A stretch of DNA of 64,000 bases from Rhodocyclaceae bacterium (GTDB lineage: Bacteria > Pseudomonadota > Gammaproteobacteria > Burkholderiales > Rhodocyclaceae). Position numbers and translations under genes: made by a program. Numbering within the stretch: the stretch's first letter is position 1; every line of letters begins with the position of its first letter. The notes under the pieces were generated by a model. It saw only the letters and a list, made by a program, of their open reading frames with translations, had not been told where the DNA came from and did not search any database. Shown here one piece after another: positions 42,117 to 50,119 of this stretch. The stretch is from positions 248,001 to 312,000 of the forward strand of contig JADKHX010000001.1 of NCBI GenBank assembly GCA_016721505.1, written 5' to 3'.

Positions 42117-44171
42117 TTATGCGACGGCCATGCCGTTGTGGCGCAGCAGTGCGTCGACGGACGGTGCGCGGCCACGAAATGCGGTGAAAGATTCGAGCGC
42201 CGGACGTGAGCCGCCGACGGACAAAATCTCGCGCAGGAAACGCTCTCCCGTTGGAGCGTCAAGTGTCGTGCCGCTGCTTTGCCGGGCGTCCTCAAATGCC
42301 GAGTAAGCGTCGGCGGAGAGCACTTCGGCCCACTGATAACTGTAATAACCAGCTGCATAACCTCCGGCAAAAATATGCGCGAACCCATTCGGAAAACGAT
42401 TCCATTCGGGCGGAATGACGACCGCGAATTCTTTGCGTAATTTCGCCAATGTTTGCATCGGCGTGTCACCAGCACCAACTGGCAAGCTATGAATTTCCAG
42501 ATCGAATAGCCCGAGTTCAATCTGGCGCAGCGTCTGCATGCCACTCATGAAATTTTTCGCGGCGACCATCTTGTCGTACAGCGTGCGCGGTAGCGGTTCG
42601 CCAGTATCGACGTGACTGGTCATGCCTTGCAGCACATCCCATTCCCAACAAAAATTTTCCATGAACTGACTCGGCAATTCGACCGCATCCCATTCGACAC
42701 CGTGGATCCCCGACACCGGCAGCTCGTCGACGCGAGTTAACAAATGATGCAAACCGTGACCGCATTCGTGGAACAAGGTGATCACATCGTTGTGGGTGAA
42801 AGTCGCTTGCTTGTCACCAACCGGCGCGGAGAAATTGCAATTTAAATAGGCCACCGGCGTTTGCACTTGGCCCGCCGTCAAACGTCTGCCACGCGCATCG
42901 TCCATCCACGCACCGCCGCTTTTGGTTTCGCGCGCGTACAAATCGAGATAGAACTGTCCAAGCAATTTTCCATCGCGCTCGATGCGAAAAAATCGTACTT
43001 GACTGTCCCACGCGGGTGCCGCGTCGCGCGCGATGCGCACGCCGAACAGCGATTGAATGACGCGAAAAAGCCCTTCCACTACTTTCGTTTCGGGGAAGTA
43101 TTGCTTCACTTCGTCGTCCGAAAAACTGTAGCGCGCTTGCTTGAGTTTCTCGGATGCATAGGGCATATCCCAGACTTCGAGCGTGTCCATATTCAGCGAG
43201 CTGCGTGCGAATTCTTTGAGCGCCGCGATGTCGCGCAACGCATAGGGGCGAGCCTTAGCGGCCATGTCGCGCAGGAAACCGCTGACTTGCGCAGGCGTGT
43301 CGGCCATCTTGGCGGCGAGTGAAACTTCGGCGTAGTTGGCAAAGCCAAGCATCGTCGCTTCCTCGGCACGCAAGGCAAGGATGCGCGTGATGAGCGGCCC
43401 GTTATCCCATTCGGGTTTGCCAAATTCGGCGGCGCGAGTGACGTTGGCGCGATACATACGCGCGCGCAAATCGCCGTTGTCGCTGTATTGCATGACCGGT
43501 TGAAATGATGGGGCGTGCAGCGTGAATTTCCAATTGCCTTTGCGCGCGCTGGCATCGGTATTTTGCGCAGCTTGGGCGGCGGCAGCGATCACATCGGCGG
43601 GCAGACCTTGCAGATCACTTTCTTGCGTAATCCATTCAAGGTGATCGTTGGTTGCATCAAGCAGGTTCTCGGAAAACTTCGCCGCCAAGGCAGAAAGTTC
43701 TTCTTGAATTTCTTTGAAGCGCGGCTTTTGTTGCTCGCTCAACTCGGCACCGCTCAAACGGAAATCGCGTAATTCGTTTTCAATGATGCGGCGGCGTGTC
43801 CCGCTCAGTGTGGCGAACTCGTCGCTCACGGAGAAGGATTTGTATTTGGCAAACAAGTTTAGATTCTGTCCAAGCTCGGCATAGAACCCGGAAATCTCCG
43901 GCAACATTGCGTTGTAGGCTTCGCGCCAGGGCGGCACATCATTGACCGAATGCAAGTGGCCGACGATGCCCCAGGCGCGTGAAAGCTTCTCGCCGGCGTC
44001 GATCATCGGTTGTACAAAATCGTCCCACGTCGTTGGTGTTTGCTGCGCCAAAAGTTCATCGATCAGTGTGCGGTACTCGGCCATCAAAGATTCGATAGCA
44101 GGTGCGACATGATCTGGCTGCACCACGTCGAAGCGTGGCAGATCGGAGAAATCGAGTAGAGGGTTAGTCAT
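42117..44171 (-). CDS. prlC: Oligopeptidase A (M3 metallopeptidase)
   Basis: A 684-residue cytosolic zinc peptidase that degrades short peptides, including cleaved signal peptides. The zinc motif is LFHECGHGLHHLL near residue 470; FAHIFAGGYAAGYYSYQWAEVLSADA is the conserved C-terminal block. Between LFDLEIH and QTLAKLRKE the sequence LPVGAGDTPM is encoded by a dispersed repeat copy. From memory of other PrlC proteins this loop differs in sequence but not much in length. The ATG at 44171 gives the usual MTNPLLDFSDLPRF; a longer frame is rejected. Confidence 0.94.
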   Translation of the reverse strand: MTNPLLDFSDLPRFDVVQPDHVAPAIESLMAEYRTLIDELLAQQTPTTWDDFVQPMIDAGEKLSRAWGIVGHLHSVNDVPPWREAYNAMLPEISGFYAELGQNLNLFAKYKSFSVSDEFATLSGTRRRIIENELRDFRLSGAELSEQQKPRFKEIQEELSALAAKFSENLLDATNDHLEWITQESDLQGLPADVIAAAAQAAQNTDASARKGNWKFTLHAPSFQPVMQYSDNGDLRARMYRANVTRAAEFGKPEWDNGPLITRILALRAEEATMLGFANYAEVSLAAKMADTPAQVSGFLRDMAAKARPYALRDIAALKEFARSSLNMDTLEVWDMPYASEKLKQARYSFSDDEVKQYFPETKVVEGLFRVIQSLFGVRIARDAAPAWDSQVRFFRIERDGKLLGQFYLDLYARETKSGGAWMDDARGRRLTAGQVQTPVAYLNCNFSAPVGDKQATFTHNDVITLFHECGHGLHHLLTRVDELPVSGIHGVEWDAVELPSQFMENFCWEWDVLQGMTSHVDTGEPLPRTLYDKMVAAKNFMSGMQTLRQIELGLFDLEIHSLPVGAGDTPMQTLAKLRKEFAVVIPPEWNRFPNGFAHIFAGGYAAGYYSYQWAEVLSADAYSAFEDARQSSGTTLDAPTGERFLREILSVGGSRPALESFTAFRGRAPSVDALLRHNGMAVA
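42460..42484 (-). repeat. Dispersed repeat copy inside prlC
   Basis: Minus strand GCCAGTTGGTGCTGGTG then ACACGCC. Read in frame as LPVGAGDTP, almost the same peptide as in ureF. Confidence 0.85.
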
Positions 44172-44199
44172 GGGTTTGGGTATTTGCAAAAAACTTTCT

Positions 44200-44284
44200 G
44201 GACAGGATGAACAGGATTTACCGGATAGAAACAAAACCAAATCAGACGAGCGCCTCTCATCCTGTTCATCCTGTAAATCCTGTC
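44200..44284. repeat. Inverted ACAGGAT-type repeat upstream of prlC
   Basis: Left arm 44201-44226 has three ACAGGAT/CCGGAT units (GACAGGATGAACAGGATT...). The right arm 44257-44284 carries the inverse complement in the order ATCCTG-TTCATCCTG-TAAATCCTGTC. The arms are imperfect mirror images about 30 bp apart and can form a long stem. Similar ACAGGATxxACAGGATxxACAGGAT repeats are widespread in bacterial intergenic regions, as far as I recall. Confidence 0.7.
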
Positions 44285-44309
44285 AATGTTTTTGATGTTC
44301 AGGCAACAC

Positions 44310-44336
44310 GCCAGTTGGTGCTGACGATACGCCGTC
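44310..44336 (+). repeat. Dispersed repeat copy between prlC and purC
   Basis: Plus strand GCCAGTTGGTGCTGAC then GATACGCCGTC. It lies 16 bp before the purC 3' end, next to the ACAGGAT repeat. Confidence 0.8.
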
Positions 44337-44352
44337 GCACGCTTCACCCGTT

Positions 44353-45252
44353 TCAGATATCGCAAGTACCCGTCAACTTACTCATCGCTTCACGATATTT
44401 CTCTGCCGTCTTGGCGATGATTTCAGCGGGCAATCTTGGTGCGGGAGGCTGTTTATTCCAGCCCAAAGTTTCCAGATAATCGCGCACGATTTGTTTGTCG
44501 AACGATGGCGGACTAATGCCGACTTGATATTGCTCAGCCGGCCAGAAGCGCGACGAATCCGGTGTCAATATTTCATCGATCAAAAACAAACGACCGCTGG
44601 CATCCTGGCCGAATTCAAATTTTGTATCGGCAATCAAAATCCCGCGCACGCGGGCGAATGCTGCCGCTTCGCGATACAAGCGTAGCGTCACGTCGCGGAC
44701 TTGTTTAGCGAGTTCACTACCGATCATTTTCTCGACCGCCGCATAGCTGATGTTTTCGTCGTGGTCGCCCATTTCGGCTTTGGTCGCGGGCGTGAAAATC
44801 GCTTCGGGCAAGGCTTGCGCAAGTTGCAATCCGGCCGGCAATGCAATGCCGCAAATGGCACCGGAGGCTTGGTAATCCTTCCACCCGGAGCCAATTAAAA
44901 AGCCACGTGCCACCGCTTCGATCGGCAATGGTTTTAAGCGCCGCACAACGATAGAACGCCCACGCACTTGCTCGCGCTCGGCCTCGCCATTCACCACCGA
45001 TTCGGGATCAATGCCGGTGAGTTGGTTGGGAATCACATGGGCGAGTTTGCCGAACCAAAAGTTCGCTACTGCCGTCAGCACGGCGCCTTTGCCCGGCACT
45101 GGATCGGGAAAAACCACATCGAACGCTGACAGACGGTCGGTGGTGACGATCAACAAATTTGCATCATCGACTGCGTAAATGTCGCGCACTTTGCCACGAC
45201 CAAGTAAGGCCAAACTGCTGATGTTTGATTCAAAAATAGTCGGGTAATTCAT
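44353..45252 (-). CDS. purC: Phosphoribosylaminoimidazole-succinocarboxamide synthase
   Basis: A 299-residue enzyme joining CAIR and aspartate with ATP in purine synthesis. LGRGKVRDIYAVDD is the ATP-binding start; TTDRLSAFDVVFPDPVPGKGAVL, RSIVVRRLKPLPIEAVARGFLIGSGWKDY, and DTKFEFGQDASGRLFLIDEILTPDSSRFWPAEQY are the conserved blocks. The length of about 300 matches the betaproteobacterial and yeast-like form. It is the last gene of the tkt-gap-pgk-pyk-fba-purC run, 25 bp after fba. Confidence 0.96.
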   Translation of the reverse strand: MNYPTIFESNISSLALLGRGKVRDIYAVDDANLLIVTTDRLSAFDVVFPDPVPGKGAVLTAVANFWFGKLAHVIPNQLTGIDPESVVNGEAEREQVRGRSIVVRRLKPLPIEAVARGFLIGSGWKDYQASGAICGIALPAGLQLAQALPEAIFTPATKAEMGDHDENISYAAVEKMIGSELAKQVRDVTLRLYREAAAFARVRGILIADTKFEFGQDASGRLFLIDEILTPDSSRFWPAEQYQVGISPPSFDKQIVRDYLETLGWNKQPPAPRLPAEIIAKTAEKYREAMSKLTGTCDI

Positions 45253-45277
45253 GGCTCGAGTTTTCTCGCGATTTGTC

Positions 45278-46342
45278 TTATTTAACGATGGCGGTTAGCT
45301 CGCCTTTTTTGTAGCGCTCGGCCATTTTTTCCATGGAAACAACCTTGATTTTGGCGGCTTGTCCGACGCAACCGAACGCTTCATAACGCGCTTTGCAAAT
45401 TTCCTTCATGGCTTTGCGCGCGGCGGCCAGATATTTACGTGGATCAAAATCTTTTGGATTCTCAGCCAGATATTTGCGTATCGCACCGGTCGAGGCCATC
45501 CGCAAATCGGTGTCGATATTGATTTTGCGCACGCCGTGTTTGATGCCTTCGACAATTTCCGCGACCGGCACGCCGTAGGTTTCGCCCATCGTACCGCCGT
45601 GTTCGTTGATGATTTTCAGCCAGTCTTGCGGCACTGACGACGAACCATGCATTACCAAATGGGTGTTGGGAATGCGCTCGTGAATTTCCTTAATGCGGTC
45701 AATGCGCAGCACCGCGCCAGTGGGCGGACGGGTAAATTTGTAGGCACCGTGCGAGGTGCCAATTGCTATCGCCAATGCATCCACACCGGTAGCTTTGACA
45801 AAATCTGCAGCTTCGTTAGCGTCGGTGAGCAATTGATCGTGAGTCAGCACGCCTTCTGCGCCGTGGCCGTCTTCCTTTTCGCCCATGCCGGATTCCAGCG
45901 AACCCAAGCAACCTAATTCACCTTCAACGGACACGCCGATAGCGTGCGCGATGTCGACCACATGGCGACTGACGCGAACGTTGTAATCAAAACTGGCTGG
46001 GGTTTTTGCGTCTTCCATCAAGCTGCCGTCCATCATCACGCTGGAAAAACCAGAACGCATGGATTGAATGCAAATCGACGGACTCGCGCCGTGATCTTGA
46101 TGCATGACAATCGGAATATTCGGATGTGTTTCGATGGCCGCTTCGATCAAATGACGCAGGTAAGGCTCGCCCGCATATTTGCGCGCACCGGCCGAACCTT
46201 GCATGATCACCGGGCTGCCGGTCTCTTCGGCGGCTTCCATGATGGCTTGGATCTGTTCGAGATTGTTGACGTTGAAAGCCGGTAAGCCGTAGCCGTTTTC
46301 GGCGGCATGATCGAGGAGTTGACGCATTGAGACGAGTGGCAT
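45278..46342 (-). CDS. fba: Fructose-bisphosphate aldolase, class II
   Basis: A 354-residue zinc aldolase of the Calvin-type subgroup (fructose/sedoheptulose bisphosphate). It opens MPLVSMRQLLDHAAENGYGLPAFNVNN. Zinc ligands and substrate residues lie in VMHQDHGASPS, GELGCLGSLESGMGEKEDGHG, AIAIGTSHGAYKF, LVMHGSSSVPQ and KINIDTDLRMA. MPLVSMRQLL and the long GEKEDGHG insert match aldolases of cbb (CbbA) operons and Burkholderiales glycolytic clusters. Between pyk and purC. Confidence 0.95.
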   Translation of the reverse strand: MPLVSMRQLLDHAAENGYGLPAFNVNNLEQIQAIMEAAEETGSPVIMQGSAGARKYAGEPYLRHLIEAAIETHPNIPIVMHQDHGASPSICIQSMRSGFSSVMMDGSLMEDAKTPASFDYNVRVSRHVVDIAHAIGVSVEGELGCLGSLESGMGEKEDGHGAEGVLTHDQLLTDANEAADFVKATGVDALAIAIGTSHGAYKFTRPPTGAVLRIDRIKEIHERIPNTHLVMHGSSSVPQDWLKIINEHGGTMGETYGVPVAEIVEGIKHGVRKINIDTDLRMASTGAIRKYLAENPKDFDPRKYLAAARKAMKEICKARYEAFGCVGQAAKIKVVSMEKMAERYKKGELTAIVK

Positions 46343-46375
46343 TTAGGTTCCTTTCTGGCGAAAAATTATGCTGAA

Positions 46376-47821
46376 TTAATGCTCTGATTCGGAGCGCCGA
46401 CGCTCGCCGACTCGAACCAATTTCATCGTGTTGGTGCCACCAGCAGTGCCGATAGCCTCACCGACAGTGAGCACGATCAAATCGCCAACTTCGACCGCAC
46501 CAGCAGCAATCAAAGTCTCTTCGGCTTGATACAACATTGCGTCGCGGTCTTCATGGATGTATTCGGTGAGTAAGGGAAATACGTCGCGGAAGATACTGAC
46601 ACGATAGCGTGTGCGCACCCGTGGCGTCAGCGCATAAATCGGTACGCCGGAATTCAGTCGGCTCATCCACAGCGTCGTCGAGCCTGATTCGGTCAGTGTG
46701 GCGATGGCCTTCACCTTCAGGTGAAACGCCGTGAAAATTGCCGCCATCGCAATCGACTGATCGATGCGAGTAAATACCTGATCAAGAAAGTGGGTATCGA
46801 GCGTCACCTGTTGCGATTTCTCCGCCGCCAGACAAACCCGCGTCATCGCCTCGACCGCCTGCACCGGATAGGCGCCGGACGCTGTCTCAGCCGAGAGCAT
46901 CACTGCATCAGTGCCATCGAGCACAGCATTCGCTACGTCCGACACTTCGGCGCGGGTCGGCACGGGGCTGGAAATCATCGACTCCATCATCTGTGTCGCC
47001 GTGATGGCAAAGCGATTGTGCTCACGCGCCATGCGGATCATTTTCTTCTGCAATGCTGGCACTGCGGCATCGCCGACTTCAACCGCCAAATCGCCACGCG
47101 CGACCATGATGCCGTCGGTGGCGTGCAAGATGTCTTCGAGATTCGCCACCGCTTCAACACGCTCAATTTTGGCAACCACCAGCGCATCCGATCCCGCTTC
47201 GTGCAACAACGCACGGGCTTGGCGCATATCGGCACCGTTTTTCGGGAACGACACGGCAACAAAATCTACTTTGAGCATCGCGGCAGTTTTAATGTCCGCC
47301 ATATCTTTTGGTGTCAGCGCCGGTGCCGAAAGTCCGCCACCTTGTTTGTTGATGCCCTTGTTGTTAGAGAGCTCGCCATCGTGACGATTGATGCAATGAA
47401 TTTCGCCGCCAACGATGCGATCAATGTCGAACACCGTGCGACCGTCATCAAGCAACAACACATCACCCGCCACAACGTCATCGATGAGTTCCGGGTAGTC
47501 CAGTCCGACGCGTTCTGCATTGCCCAATTTGCACGCGACATCAAGGATGAAGCTTTGTCCGGCCTTGATGCTCACCGGTCCGGCGGCGAATTTGCCGATG
47601 CGAATTTTTGGTCCCTGCAAATCCGCCATCACGCCGACTGTGCGCCCAACGCGGTGCGCCACGGCGCGCAAAAGATCAACGCGCTTTTTGTGGTCGTCCG
47701 GCGTACCGTGGGAAAAATTTAACCGCACTACGTCAATCCCTGCAGCCACCAATTCGGTAAGCCGTTCTTCAGTGTTGGAAGCAGGGCCTAAGGTGGCGAC
47801 AATTTTCGTAGCACGTTGCAT
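46376..47821 (-). CDS. pyk: Pyruvate kinase
   Basis: A 481-residue enzyme converting phosphoenolpyruvate and ADP to pyruvate and ATP. MQRATKIVATLGPASNTEERL is the usual start, followed by RLNFSHG, MADLQGPKIRIG, FVAVSFPKNGADM, MVARGDLAVEVG, ATQMMESMISSPVPTRAEV and SAETASGAYPVQAVE. Length and motif order are normal. A dispersed repeat copy lies between it and pgk. Its insertion between pgk and fba is common in heterotrophic betaproteobacteria. Confidence 0.96.
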   Translation of the reverse strand: MQRATKIVATLGPASNTEERLTELVAAGIDVVRLNFSHGTPDDHKKRVDLLRAVAHRVGRTVGVMADLQGPKIRIGKFAAGPVSIKAGQSFILDVACKLGNAERVGLDYPELIDDVVAGDVLLLDDGRTVFDIDRIVGGEIHCINRHDGELSNNKGINKQGGGLSAPALTPKDMADIKTAAMLKVDFVAVSFPKNGADMRQARALLHEAGSDALVVAKIERVEAVANLEDILHATDGIMVARGDLAVEVGDAAVPALQKKMIRMAREHNRFAITATQMMESMISSPVPTRAEVSDVANAVLDGTDAVMLSAETASGAYPVQAVEAMTRVCLAAEKSQQVTLDTHFLDQVFTRIDQSIAMAAIFTAFHLKVKAIATLTESGSTTLWMSRLNSGVPIYALTPRVRTRYRVSIFRDVFPLLTEYIHEDRDAMLYQAEETLIAAGAVEVGDLIVLTVGEAIGTAGGTNTMKLVRVGERRRSESEH

Positions 47822-47840
47822 CTATGAACTCCTCAAATTC

Positions 47841-47867
47841 GCCAGTTTGTGCTGGCCACACGCCGTT
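47841..47867 (+). repeat. Dispersed repeat copy between pgk and pyk
   Basis: Plus strand GCCAGTTTGTGCTGGCC then ACACGCCGTTA. Its end forms the pgk stop codon, so it may have replaced the original gene end. Confidence 0.8.
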
Positions 47868-49053
47868 AAGTAAGCGCGTTACAGCGACGTTCAAGCATTT
47901 CAATCGCGGGTAATTTCTTACCTTCAAGAAACTCCAAAAACGCGCCGCCCGCAGTAGAAATGTAGGAAACCTTTTCGTAAATATCGTATTTCTGAATTGC
48001 CGCGATCGTGTCGCCGCCACCAGCCAAAGTGAAGGCTTTGGTTGCCGCAATCGCTTCAGCAATTTTCTTGGTGCCATCGGCGAATTGATCGAACTCGAAC
48101 ACGCCGACCGGACCGTTCCAAATCACCGTACCGGCGCTCATGATGATGTCAACAATCGCCTGCGTTGATTGCGCTCCGATGTCAAAAATCATATCGTCAT
48201 CAAGCACTGCGTTAGCGGGTTTGCGCACTGCCGGTTCGGCTGCATCGAATTTCTTGCCGCACACAACGTCTACCGCAATCGGGATATTCGCACCGCGCGC
48301 GGTCATTTTTTTCATCAAACTTTGTGCGGTAGAAATCAAATCCGCTTCGCATAAAGATTTGCCGACATTGTTACCCGTAGCCAACAAAAAAGTATTGGCG
48401 ATGCCACCGCCGACCACCAGTTGATCGACCTTGTCGGCGAGCGCTTCGAGCACCGTGAGTTTGGTAGACACTTTGGAACCACCGACTATTGCCACCATTG
48501 GTCGCGCCGGATGGGCCAGCGCTTTTTGCAGGGCATCCAATTCTTGCGCCACCAGCAAACCGGCGCAAGCTTGCGGCGCGAATTGCGCCACGCCGTAGGT
48601 CGAAGCTTCGGCACGATGTGCGGTACCGAAAGCATCCATCACAAACACATCGCAAAGTGCGGCGTACTTTTTGGCCGTGGCTTCGAGATTCTTTTTTTCG
48701 CCAACATTGAAACGGCAGTTTTCCAACAACACGACTTCGCCAGCGGCTACATCGAATCCACCGTCGACCCAATCACGCAGCAACCGAACCGGCTGCCCGA
48801 GTTGCGCTTCAAGCACAGCAGCGACTGGCGCAAGAGAGTTTTCCGCGCTGAACACAGCTTCTTCAGGTCGACCCAGGTGTGAAGTCACCATCACCTTGGC
48901 ACCAGCTTTGAGGCAATGCAATATCGTCGGCACGGATGCGGTGATGCGCGCATCAGAAGTGACCGCGCCGTCTTTGACCGGCACATTCAAATCAGCGCGA
49001 ATAAAAACGCGCTTGCCTTTTAAATCAATATCGCCAAGCGTATTAAATTTCAT
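47866..49053 (-). CDS. pgk: Phosphoglycerate kinase
   Basis: The 395-residue kinase has DIDLKGKRVFIRADLNVPV, RITASVPTILHCL, VMVTSHLGRPEE, the GGSKVSTKL segment, and a C-terminal NGPVGVFEFDQFADGTK and GGGDTIAAIQKY. Length is typical. The start is taken at MKFNTLGD (49053); an ATG directly upstream at 49056 is equally possible. A longer in-frame reading back to 49146 is derived from a dispersed repeat and the gap, and overlaps the gap gene, so it is rejected. The stop codon is supplied by the repeat at 47841-47867. Confidence 0.96.
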   Translation of the reverse strand: MKFNTLGDIDLKGKRVFIRADLNVPVKDGAVTSDARITASVPTILHCLKAGAKVMVTSHLGRPEEAVFSAENSLAPVAAVLEAQLGQPVRLLRDWVDGGFDVAAGEVVLLENCRFNVGEKKNLEATAKKYAALCDVFVMDAFGTAHRAEASTYGVAQFAPQACAGLLVAQELDALQKALAHPARPMVAIVGGSKVSTKLTVLEALADKVDQLVVGGGIANTFLLATGNNVGKSLCEADLISTAQSLMKKMTARGANIPIAVDVVCGKKFDAAEPAVRKPANAVLDDDMIFDIGAQSTQAIVDIIMSAGTVIWNGPVGVFEFDQFADGTKKIAEAIAATKAFTLAGGGDTIAAIQKYDIYEKVSYISTAGGAFLEFLEGKKLPAIEMLERRCNALT

Positions 49054-49063
49054 CATCGACTCA

Positions 49064-49090
49064 TCAGTTGGTGCTGGTAGCACGCCGTGC
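49064..49090 (+). repeat. Dispersed repeat copy between gap and pgk
   Basis: Plus strand TCAGTTGGTGCTGGTAG then CACGCCGTGC. It fills most of the 41-bp gap between gap and pgk. Confidence 0.8.
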
Positions 49091-49094
49091 TTGA

Positions 49095-50093
49095 TTACTT
49101 GGAAATCACCCGCGCCATTTCCAAAACCTTGCACGAATAACCCCATTCGTTGTCATACCAGCTGACGATCTTGACGAACGTACTATCGAGTGCGATGCTG
49201 GCTTCGGCGTCGAACACCGAGGTACAGCTCTCGCCACGAAAATCGGTGGCAACCACTTTTTCTTCGGTGTAGCCGAGGATGCCTTTCATCGCGCCTTCGG
49301 ATGCGGCTTTCATCGCTGCGCAGATTTCCTTGAAGCTGGCTTCCTTGACCAACTCTGCCGTCAAATCCACCACCGACACATCGGAGGTCGGCACGCGGAA
49401 GGACATGCCGGTGAGTTTTTTATTCAGCGATGGGATCACCACGCCGACGGCTTTGGCCGCGCCGGTAGATGATGGAATGATATTTTCCAAAATGCCACGC
49501 CCGCCGCGCCAGTCCTTGTTTGACGGACCATCGACGGTTTTTTGCGTGGCAGTTGCGGCATGCACTGTAGTCATCAGACCACGCTTGATACCCCAGTTGT
49601 CGTGCAGCACTTTGGCAACCGGCGCGAGGCAATTGGTGGTGCACGAAGCGTTGGAAATAATCGCTTCACCGGCGTAGGTCAGATGATTTACGCCGAACAC
49701 AAACATCGGCGTGTCGTCTTTTGATGGTGCCGACATGATGACCTTTTTTGCGCCTGCGGCCAGATGTTTTTCTGCTGTTTCCTTGGTCAAAAACAAACCG
49801 GTCGCTTCAATCACGATGTCCGCACCAACCTCACCCCATTTCAATTCGCTGGGGTCCTTCACTGCCGTCAAACGAATGCGTTTGCCATTTACGATCAGCG
49901 TATTACCGTCAACTGAAATATCGCCTTTGAAGCGGCCATGCACAGAATCGTATTTCAACATGTAGGCTAAATAATCCGGCTCGAGCAAATCGTTGATGCC
50001 AACGACTTCGATGTCAGAAAAGTCCTTCACTGCGGCGCGAAAAACCATGCGGCCGATGCGACCGAATCCGTTGATACCAATCTTGATAGTCAT
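49095..50093 (-). CDS. gap: Glyceraldehyde-3-phosphate dehydrogenase
   Basis: A 332-residue enzyme of glycolysis and the reductive pentose phosphate route. IKIGINGFGRIGRMVFRAA is the dinucleotide-binding start, ISNASCTTNCLAPVAKVL has the catalytic Cys, the HAATATQKTVDGPS His partner and SWYDNEWGYSCKVLEMA end are present. ATG 50093 (MTIKIG) is the family start. Direct follow-on from tkt with 26 bp. Confidence 0.97.
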   Translation of the reverse strand: MTIKIGINGFGRIGRMVFRAAVKDFSDIEVVGINDLLEPDYLAYMLKYDSVHGRFKGDISVDGNTLIVNGKRIRLTAVKDPSELKWGEVGADIVIEATGLFLTKETAEKHLAAGAKKVIMSAPSKDDTPMFVFGVNHLTYAGEAIISNASCTTNCLAPVAKVLHDNWGIKRGLMTTVHAATATQKTVDGPSNKDWRGGRGILENIIPSSTGAAKAVGVVIPSLNKKLTGMSFRVPTSDVSVVDLTAELVKEASFKEICAAMKAASEGAMKGILGYTEEKVVATDFRGESCTSVFDAEASIALDSTFVKIVSWYDNEWGYSCKVLEMARVISK

Positions 50094-50119
50094 TCGTTTC
50101 TCCAAATAATTTTCAAAAA

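Noticed and set aside
49054..49146. N-terminal extension of pgk
   Set aside because: It runs through the gap gene end and a dispersed repeat. The family start is at MKFNTLGD.
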